DNA from: Aureivirga marina
GTDB lineage: Bacteria > Bacteroidota > Bacteroidia > Flavobacteriales > Flavobacteriaceae
Assembly (NCBI RefSeq): GCF_015767265.1
Contig: NZ_JADPIB010000006.1
Location: 156,037 to 220,036, forward strand
Length of the DNA: 64,000 nt
Reading direction: 5' to 3'
Shown here: in pieces, positions 58,141-64,000 of the stretch
Layout: each line of letters opens with the position of its first letter
Position numbering within the stretch: the stretch's first letter is position 1
Position numbers and translations under genes: made by a program
Notes under the pieces: generated by a model
What the model was told of the DNA's origin: nothing
Database searches by the model: none
What the model saw: the letters and a program-made list of their open reading frames with translations, nothing else

Positions 58141-59925
58141 TTACAAAATTAAACTCAAGAAAAAATCATTTACGATGGCTTTAAAATTTCTTCTATAAAC
58201 TTCCTTTCCATTTTTAAAAGTTTTTTCCACTTTCGTGTTATAAATATCATAGCGATCCGTTTCAAAAATATTTTTATCTAAAATGATAAAATCTGCTTCT
58301 TTTCCAACTTCTAAGGAACCAATTCTTTCATTTAGTTCTAATTGTTTTGCGCCATTTATGGTATAACCTTTAATTAATTCTTCGATACTTAAACGTTCCT
58401 TAATTGGCAAAGTTATCGGCGCTTCTTTTCCACCGTAAATATTTTGTCTATTATGTCCAACTTGTATTCCTAGCAACGGACTACTTCTTAAATATTCAAG
58501 TGGAGAAATAACATCACTTGAAAATGTAACATCTGCACCAGAATCCATCAAAGTTTTCGCTTCCATTCTATGTTCTGCTCGTTCTCCAATCATATGTGCT
58601 AAATAATGTTGCGGATATCCAAACCATTGAGGTGTGAAATTCGCAATAATTCCAAGTTTTTTAATTCTAGAAACATCATCAGGATCTATATATTCCAAAT
58701 GAGAAATGGTCAATTTTGTTTTTAAACTTTCTTTATTTTCAAGAGAATTCACCAAATTTTCATAACTATTTATTGCAATATGAATTGCTTGATCACCAAT
58801 TGTATGCAAGTGTAAATTTATATTCTCTTTATTTAAATCTTTAAGAAAAGAAGTTAATTCTTCTTCATTTAAAAGCGTATTTCCATGATTATCCAAATCA
58901 TCTCTATAAGGTTCTTTAATCGCCGCAGTTCTAATTTGAATAATTCCATCAAAATGAATTTTCACTGTATTAAATCTCAAATTTTCGGTTTGATATTTCT
59001 GACGTAATCTTTTTATTTCTGGTACAGCTTTTTTCACTTGTTCTGGAATAACAATGTGATAAGAAGCTTCATAGCGCATTGGCAATTTTCCTTTTTTATC
59101 TAATTTTGCAACACGACTATAAGTTTCATCATTTAAAGTCATATTTCCTGCATCAAAAATAGTCGTTATTCCTTGTGACGAAAGATGATTTAAAAACATT
59201 TCTAAAACCAAATCAACATTTTTACTCTCTTTCGCTTTTAATAACTCAATCATTTTTGGATAAGCAACAAATTCTTTAATCCAACCAGTTAGTTCACCAT
59301 TTTCATCTTTGTAATAAAAAGACAAATCTTCTACACCTTCTTTTGTGTTTTTATCAACACCTAAAACCTCCAAAGTTTTACTATTTACCCATAAACTGTG
59401 TCCGATTCCTTCTAAAAGAATCACTGGAATATCTTTTACAACAGCATCAATATCACGTTTATTTGGTCCTTCTTTTCCGAAATCATACCAATTCCAACTT
59501 CCAGCAATGATATAAGGAACATCTGGATTTTCTTCAGCATATTTTTTCAGCCATTGTAATTTCTCCTCTATTGTTCCTTCTGGAATTCCAATAATTTTAT
59601 CCGAAAACCAAGAAACCAAACCTGGATGTGTATGTGAATCAATAAAAGCAGGAAGAATTAATTTATTCTTCGCATTGATTACTTTTGCTTTTGAAGAGCT
59701 TTGTTTTTTAGCTTCATTATTTGTTCCTATATATTTTATTTTTCCATTTTTCACCAACATGGCTTCTGCCCAAGGATGAATAGAATCTTGTGTATAAATT
59801 TTAGCATTTTTCACTAAAATTTCTGGGTAAGAAACAACATCATGTGGATTTTTAGAAAAGAAATAAAATAAAATGGGAAGTAGAAAAAGTACAAAAACAA
59901 GAATTATTATTTTACGTTTTTTCAT
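58141..59925 (-). CDS. Amidohydrolase (YtcJ-like) with membrane anchor or signal
   Basis: 594 residues. A hydrophobic N-terminal segment (IIILVFVLFLLPILFYFF) precedes the amidohydrolase fold. The metal-binding HxH is in PAFIDSHTHPGLVSW, a second histidine in HLHTIGDQAIH, and a SHLEYI motif follows. The C-terminus has the small beta-sandwich return (GSLEVGKEADFIILDKN). Relatives hydrolyse amides or ring systems; the substrate is unknown. The start ATG at 59925 suits the anchor. Confidence 0.88.
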   Translation of the reverse strand: MKKRKIIILVFVLFLLPILFYFFSKNPHDVVSYPEILVKNAKIYTQDSIHPWAEAMLVKNGKIKYIGTNNEAKKQSSSKAKVINAKNKLILPAFIDSHTHPGLVSWFSDKIIGIPEGTIEEKLQWLKKYAEENPDVPYIIAGSWNWYDFGKEGPNKRDIDAVVKDIPVILLEGIGHSLWVNSKTLEVLGVDKNTKEGVEDLSFYYKDENGELTGWIKEFVAYPKMIELLKAKESKNVDLVLEMFLNHLSSQGITTIFDAGNMTLNDETYSRVAKLDKKGKLPMRYEASYHIVIPEQVKKAVPEIKRLRQKYQTENLRFNTVKIHFDGIIQIRTAAIKEPYRDDLDNHGNTLLNEEELTSFLKDLNKENINLHLHTIGDQAIHIAINSYENLVNSLENKESLKTKLTISHLEYIDPDDVSRIKKLGIIANFTPQWFGYPQHYLAHMIGERAEHRMEAKTLMDSGADVTFSSDVISPLEYLRSSPLLGIQVGHNRQNIYGGKEAPITLPIKERLSIEELIKGYTINGAKQLELNERIGSLEVGKEADFIILDKNIFETDRYDIYNTKVEKTFKNGKEVYRRNFKAIVNDFFLSLIL

Positions 59926-59947
59926 AATAATACATTTAAAAAATAAA

Positions 59948-60427
59948 CTAACTCAACTTTCTTTTCCAAGTTTCAACACTTTTATAACCATAATAGTTAT
60001 ATTTTAAAACAAATGTATTTTTATCTTTCAATTCAATTGTACAATTTACATTGTATCGCTCTCCTTGATATTTCAATAAATAAATTCCTTTTCCTCTTTT
60101 TCCATTAAAAGATTTAATTAATAAAACTTTTTCATCATTTGCCTTTTTAACATTTCCATTTTCATCGTTATATTCCTTTAAAAAAGCATTGTAAATATCA
60201 GCTCTAGATTTTTTTATCTCATAAACTAATCTTCCTTTATAATTTTTATCATTATAGTCAACATACCAATTTCCAAGAAGAATTTCTGTTTTTTGTGTTT
60301 CAACAATTTCTTTTTTTGGTGGTAAATTTTGCTTATTTAAATTTTCAGAAATCATAGCAAAAGACGTATTTCCAAGCAGCAAAAATACAACTACAAACTT
60401 TGTAGAAAATAATCTTAAATCTTTCAT
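59948..60427 (-). CDS. Secreted hypothetical protein, 159 residues
   Basis: A signal-like N-terminus (LFSTKFVVVFLLLGNTSFAM) is followed by a small beta-rich domain: ILLGNWYVDYNDKNYKGRLV, YNVNCTIELKDKNTFVLKYN and a WKRK end. It resembles lipocalin-like or DUF2147-like small periplasmic domains, but I cannot name the family. It starts 73 bp after the Crp/Fnr stop and ends 22 bp before the amidohydrolase start, all on the minus strand, so the three could share a transcript. Confidence 0.65.
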   Translation of the reverse strand: MKDLRLFSTKFVVVFLLLGNTSFAMISENLNKQNLPPKKEIVETQKTEILLGNWYVDYNDKNYKGRLVYEIKKSRADIYNAFLKEYNDENGNVKKANDEKVLLIKSFNGKRGKGIYLLKYQGERYNVNCTIELKDKNTFVLKYNYYGYKSVETWKRKLS

Positions 60428-60500
60428 TTTATTACGTGTGTTTTATTTTCTACAAAGTTCAGAAATGGGTTTCTTTTTTCCTTTGACCTATATCAAAAAA

Positions 60501-61064
60501 TCATTTTCCAGCTCTAATTCTACTTAAAGTTTCTTGTGAAACTCCAATAAATGAAGCGATAAATCCAAGTTTAATTCGAAGTTCAATTGTTGGAGAATAA
60601 GATAATAATAAATCGTATTTTTCTTTAGCGGTTAAGAATGCCCAACCTTTTGAAAACTCTCCAAAAAACACAATAATTTCTTCAGAAAGTAAGCGAGCAA
60701 AATTATTAAATGCAGGAAAATCTTTGATTAATTTTTGATAATCTTGATAACTTATTTTATATAAAACACAATCTTCCAAACATTCAATTTCTTCATAACT
60801 TTGTTTTTGCGAAAAAAAGCTATACCAAGAAGAAACAAATCGATTTTCAGCATAAAACCAAGAAGAAACTTTTTTATTTTTAAAGAAATAATAATTGTGT
60901 AAAACTCCTTTTTCGATGAAATATAAATGATTTGCAATATTTCCTTGTTCTAAAAGAATCTCTTTTTTTTTGGTTTCGACTAATTTAAAATCTGATTGAA
61001 TTCTTTCTTTTAATTCTACATTTATAGGACATTTTTTTCCAATTTCACGTAGTAAATTCTCCAT
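60501..61064 (-). CDS. Crp/Fnr family transcriptional regulator
   Basis: 187 residues. It has a cyclic-nucleotide-binding beta-roll (VETKKKEILLEQGNIANHLY, EKGVLHNYYFFKNKKVSSWF), a dimer helix, and a C-terminal HTH (LGFIASFIGVSQETLSRIRA). It is the second regulator of this subtype in the window, with modest similarity to the one at 14845. No Fe-S cysteine cluster. It is upstream of the secreted hypothetical and amidohydrolase genes on the same strand and could control them. Confidence 0.85.
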   Translation of the reverse strand: MENLLREIGKKCPINVELKERIQSDFKLVETKKKEILLEQGNIANHLYFIEKGVLHNYYFFKNKKVSSWFYAENRFVSSWYSFFSQKQSYEEIECLEDCVLYKISYQDYQKLIKDFPAFNNFARLLSEEIIVFFGEFSKGWAFLTAKEKYDLLLSYSPTIELRIKLGFIASFIGVSQETLSRIRAGK

Positions 61065-61241
61065 TTTTTAAGCTTTATATTTTTAATTTTAGAAATATTT
61101 CTGTCGCAAAATCTACAAAAACTTCCAAATCTTTTATTCTTGTTTTCAATATTAATGATTAATTAAAACTATCTATTTTAATTAATATTAAAAGATTCCT
61201 AATTTCACAAATTATAAAAATTTCAAACTATAAATCACACT

Positions 61242-62090
61242 ATGAAAAAATTAATTATTTTAAGTTTATCTGCTTTGTTTTTTGCTTGTAATACTTCAGA
61301 TGGAAAGAAAAATGAAGTTCAAAAAGAAGAAATTAAAGAGAAAAAAGTAACTGAAAATTTACCAAAAATTGCTTTTTTAGGATCCTTCCATTTTGGCAAT
61401 ACTTCCGATTATTCCTCTATAAAAATGGATGATTTACACACAGAAAAAAGGCAGAAAGAAGTTGCAGAAATTGTAAAAAAATTGGTTGCATTTAAACCAA
61501 CAAAAATTTTAGTTGAAAGAGAACCAAGTTATAATGACACATTAAATAGAAAATATGCATCTTATTTAAATGGAGAATATAAATTACCTACAAATGAGTT
61601 GTATCAAATTGGGTTTCGTTTGGCAAAAGAATTAAATCATGAGCAACTTTTCGGTATCGATTATGAAATGGGTTTGGGTGATGAAGAGCTTGTAAACTAT
61701 TTAGAAAAGCATAATTTAATGGAAAAATTCTCTTCGCTTTTAGCAAATACCAATGATTTTGCTGCTGATTTCACTTCTTATTTAAAAACACATACTTTAA
61801 ATGAAACTTTGATTAAATTAAATCAAGCAGAATCGGATAATTTTAATAAAAATATTTATTTAGAAAGTGTTTTAAATTTTGTAGAAAAAGGAAATTCTCC
61901 AGCTTCTGATTTTGTTTCAAATTGGTGGAAAAGAAATATTTTCATCAAAAAAAACATTGACGATGTAATCACAGAGAACGATCGAATTTTAGTTTTAATC
62001 GGTTCAGGACATAGCGCTGTAATTAAAGATTTCTATAAAGGAAGTTCGAATGTAGAATTGATTGAAATTAATCCTATTCTTGAGAAATAA
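61242..62090 (+). CDS. DUF5694 (TraB/ChaN-like superfamily) lipoprotein
   Basis: 282 residues. A lipoprotein signal ends at C16 (LSALFFACNTSDG), followed by a lysine/glutamate-rich linker. The core has IAFLGSFHFGNTSDYSS, FKPTKILVEREPSYNDTL, LFGIDYEMGLGDEELV and VLIGSGHSAVIKDF, as in DUF5694, a branch of the ChaN/TraB (EreA-like) fold with conserved GxxH and ExE residues. Function unknown. A clear terminator follows. It is likely anchored in a membrane, facing the periplasm or cell surface. Confidence 0.8.
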   Translation: MKKLIILSLSALFFACNTSDGKKNEVQKEEIKEKKVTENLPKIAFLGSFHFGNTSDYSSIKMDDLHTEKRQKEVAEIVKKLVAFKPTKILVEREPSYNDTLNRKYASYLNGEYKLPTNELYQIGFRLAKELNHEQLFGIDYEMGLGDEELVNYLEKHNLMEKFSSLLANTNDFAADFTSYLKTHTLNETLIKLNQAESDNFNKNIYLESVLNFVEKGNSPASDFVSNWWKRNIFIKKNIDDVITENDRILVLIGSGHSAVIKDFYKGSSNVELIEINPILEK

Positions 62091-62097
62091 AATTATA

Positions 62098-62136
62098 AAA
62101 CCCAGTACTTTTTACAAAGTACTGGGTTTGTTTTTT
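62098..62136 (+). terminator. Terminator after the DUF5694 gene
   Basis: Long perfect stem AAACCCAGTACTTT/AAAGTACTGGGTTT with a 4-base loop, then a T-rich tract. Confidence 0.9.
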
Positions 62137-62212
62137 AGGTATCTAGTGTTTTTTGTTATTCACTCGAAGACAAGCGGGGAACATTAATGAGACATTAAGT
62201 TTACAATATAAA

Positions 62213-62590
62213 TTATATATTATAAGGTTCTATTGTTTTAAATAATATTTCTCGTGCTTTAAATCTTAAACTCACTTCTTCAGAAAAAATATTAATATCA
62301 TATTTCCCACTTACATATTCCATTTGAAAATCAATTATATTATTTGTTCCCCACTTACAAAAATTTAAATCTAAAATACCTGAAAATTCAAAATTAATTT
62401 TAAATGAATTACAATTTTGCTTCCACTTTTCTGGATACTTTTTAGGAATTTTATTTATATGAAATGTTATAAGTAAAGAAGGCCCATTATATGAAAAATC
62501 TATATTTGAAATGAAAGACCCTTTTAAATCTAATTCATTTGAATAAAGCTCCTTTAAAAAAAAGGATTTTTTTACATAATCTAAGTTCAT
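62213..62590 (-). CDS. Candidate immunity protein for the adjacent RHS toxin
   Basis: 125 residues, soluble, beta-rich (DLKGSFISNIDFSYNGPSLL, ITFHINKIPKKYPEKWKQNC, INFEFSGILDLNFCKWGTN). No signal peptide. It begins 11 bp downstream of the RHS gene on the same strand, where toxin-immunity partners of polymorphic toxins normally sit. The size and fold pattern suit small Imm proteins (perhaps Imm50-like), but I cannot confirm a family. The function is inferred from position only. Confidence 0.6.
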   Translation of the reverse strand: MNLDYVKKSFFLKELYSNELDLKGSFISNIDFSYNGPSLLITFHINKIPKKYPEKWKQNCNSFKINFEFSGILDLNFCKWGTNNIIDFQMEYVSGKYDINIFSEEVSLRFKAREILFKTIEPYNI

Positions 62591-62601
62591 ATTTATTGCT
62601 T

Positions 62602-64000
62602 TTATTTGTCGAAATCATAATGAGGTTGTGTTCCTGGAACTTTTCCAGTTCTAGTATTTTCACTAGGTCTCACATTAAAATGAGCTCCTTGATCTCCTAC
62701 ACCACCAGGATAAGAATGACCTGCTGAATGATCTTGAATTACTCTTGAGTTACCATCTGTATCTTTAAAGTGATATTCTCTTGTTCTAATCATTTGATTT
62801 TTATCATCAAGTATAGGATTACCATTTTTATCAGTCATTAACACATCTGAATCAACCTTACTTGGCTGTTGACTCATTGGTATCTTAGCATCTCTTTTCG
62901 CTTGTCTAAAAGCTTTTTTTCTGGAAACTAATTCATCTACTTTTTTCAAAGCTTTTTTAGTATCTACAAGTACTGCAAAAAGAATAATCGCAACAACTGG
63001 AAATCCTGCTTCTTGTATTTTCGTTGTTCCTTCCTCTATAATTGGATCAGACCAATCACTAATTTCTCCAGGATTAGTATATCCCATTGCTAGCCCTTGT
63101 TCTTTCCTTAAACCTGGTGATTTTTCCTGTGTACCAGGTGGGGCATCCTTAATAAATTCTTCTCCATTAAGAGAAAATTTAGATTTCAAATTATATACAA
63201 TCTTTGTTTCAACCTCTATCTCATCTGTATATTCAAGTTCACATTTATCATTTAAATATTCAACATAATCTATTTTATCTCCTCCTTCGGAACTAATCCA
63301 TTCTGTTGTTCCATCGGCATGAATTCTCCAACGATCTTGAGGAGCCCTACCATCTGGATCTGTTAAAATTAAAGGTTTATTTAACACAAAGTTATATGGG
63401 CTAAATCCAGGAAATTTAGCTTCCAAAGGATCTCTTGCAAACCATCTACCTATTCTAGAATTCAACATCCTAGCACCAAAATCATAAGAATTCCCTTCTC
63501 CTTTAACTTCATCATCTCTTTCCTGTCCTTGGAATCCATAACGATACGCATCTGAATTTCCAAATCTATTAGGTAATTGCATTCCAAATGGATAATAATC
63601 ACTATATGAAAGAACTTTAGGTTTAAATGTAGTATTAATATCTGAATCTACCAATTTTCTATCTGAAACTGTACTAAGTACATTTCCTAGATGATTCTTT
63701 AATTCATAATATTTATCTCCTGTTGCAGCAGCAAATAACTCTGTATCTATTGATTTTGGTACAATATTAATTCTACTCTGAAGTGTTGTTGTAAAAATAT
63801 TACTATTGGTAAATTTAAAATTATAAGCGTCACCTGATGGGCGTCCTACATAATCTTTCATATTTTCCTTTACCACCTCAAATTCTCCAGAAATATTTCC
63901 TGGTAAAGTCTGTGTGATTGTAAGTCCGCCATTCTCTGTGGTAAACTCCTCACCATTTAAAATTAACTTTGCAATATAAAGTCCTGTAGATTCATGATTT
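62602..64000 (-). CDS. RHS-repeat protein with C-terminal HNH/Endo VII-fold (EHHH) toxin domain, 5' end outside window
   Basis: The frame is open to the right edge, so the 5' part is missing; at least 465 residues are visible. The RHS-associated core is clear: KNHLGNVLSTVSDRK, SDYYPFGMQLPNR, YGFQGQERDDE, DFGARMLNSRIGRWFARDPL, and the junction LILTDPDGRAP. A variable region with a hydrophobic stretch (GFPVVAIILFAVL) follows. The last 105 or so residues (62602-62922) form a toxin-like domain: AFRQAKRDAKIPMSQQ, REYHF, QDHSAGH, DQGAHFNVRP. This E-H-H-H pattern is that of Tox-HNH-EHHH nucleases. Likely exported and processed as a contact-dependent effector. Confidence 0.8.
   Translation of the reverse strand, partial: NHESTGLYIAKLILNGEEFTTENGGLTITQTLPGNISGEFEVVKENMKDYVGRPSGDAYNFKFTNSNIFTTTLQSRINIVPKSIDTELFAAATGDKYYELKNHLGNVLSTVSDRKLVDSDINTTFKPKVLSYSDYYPFGMQLPNRFGNSDAYRYGFQGQERDDEVKGEGNSYDFGARMLNSRIGRWFARDPLEAKFPGFSPYNFVLNKPLILTDPDGRAPQDRWRIHADGTTEWISSEGGDKIDYVEYLNDKCELEYTDEIEVETKIVYNLKSKFSLNGEEFIKDAPPGTQEKSPGLRKEQGLAMGYTNPGEISDWSDPIIEEGTTKIQEAGFPVVAIILFAVLVDTKKALKKVDELVSRKKAFRQAKRDAKIPMSQQPSKVDSDVLMTDKNGNPILDDKNQMIRTREYHFKDTDGNSRVIQDHSAGHSYPGGVGDQGAHFNVRPSENTRTGKVPGTQPHYDFDK

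Noticed and set aside
1..64000. tRNA, rRNA, CRISPR arrays and insertion sequences
   Set aside because: No cloverleaf-like segment, rRNA-like block, regularly spaced direct repeats or transposase frame with terminal repeats was found by reading. A covariance-model scan would be needed to exclude small RNAs.

Overview
The window is AT-rich bacterial DNA with short intergenic gaps. It looks like a chromosome segment from the Bacteroidota, most likely class Flavobacteriia. Three observations support this. Three secreted or surface proteins have signal peptides plus C-terminal type IX secretion (T9SS) sorting domains. Many promoters carry the Bacteroidota -7 box TAnnTTTG, and Shine-Dalgarno sites are mostly absent. 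The gene content also fits: a KpsF-type isomerase, TatC and LptB cluster, a MoxR/DUF58/DUF4129/DUF4350/SpoIIM cluster, and PorT-like outer-membrane barrels. I cannot name the species. No rRNA, tRNA, CRISPR array, insertion sequence or prophage was seen.

Layout. 1-8 kb: the 3' part of an M1 metallopeptidase, a secreted carboxypeptidase-regulatory-domain protein, the minus-strand envelope operon kdsD-tatC-AhpD-like-lptB, and recQ. 8-17 kb: a large T9SS lectin-like protein, a T9SS subtilase followed with no gap by a nitropropane-dioxygenase-type flavoenzyme, then an accessory block (two SnoaL-like proteins, a Crp/Fnr regulator, an FMN reductase and a GNAT). 17-26 kb: PcrA/UvrD helicase, an RluA-type pseudouridine synthase, a voltage-gated K+ channel, a 56-residue basic protein, outer-membrane barrels, Pcm, a Gfo/Idh/MocA oxidoreductase and 3-hydroxybutyryl-CoA dehydrogenase. 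26-34.6 kb: a TPR sensor kinase and LuxR-type response regulator, a DUF4272 protein, a vWA protein, three orphan hypotheticals and a methyltransferase.

34.6-47.7 kb: a tight six-gene minus-strand operon (SpoIIM, membrane protein, DUF4129, DUF4350, MoxR, DUF58) divergent from an RDD protein. Next come an MBOAT plus SGNH-like pair probably involved in polysaccharide O-acylation, a DUF6602-like nuclease-fold candidate downstream of a vWA membrane protein, and fabG. 47.7-62 kb: small membrane proteins, a LysE exporter, a fatty-acid-hydroxylase-family protein, a secreted M43 metalloprotease, two paralogous barrel proteins around an acidic lipoprotein, an RlmL-like methyltransferase, a second RDD protein, an amidohydrolase, a second Crp/Fnr regulator and a DUF5694 lipoprotein.

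62-64 kb: the right edge holds the 3' end of an RHS gene whose C-terminus looks like an HNH/endonuclease-VII-fold (EHHH) toxin. A small candidate immunity gene lies 11 bp downstream. This polymorphic toxin system is the most distinctive accessory element in the window.

Most convergent gene pairs are separated by clear hairpin-plus-T terminators, several of them bidirectional. Four minus-strand housekeeping genes (kdsD, pcrA, the RluA-type gene, pcm) appear to start at TTG or GTG, with in-frame stops just upstream.
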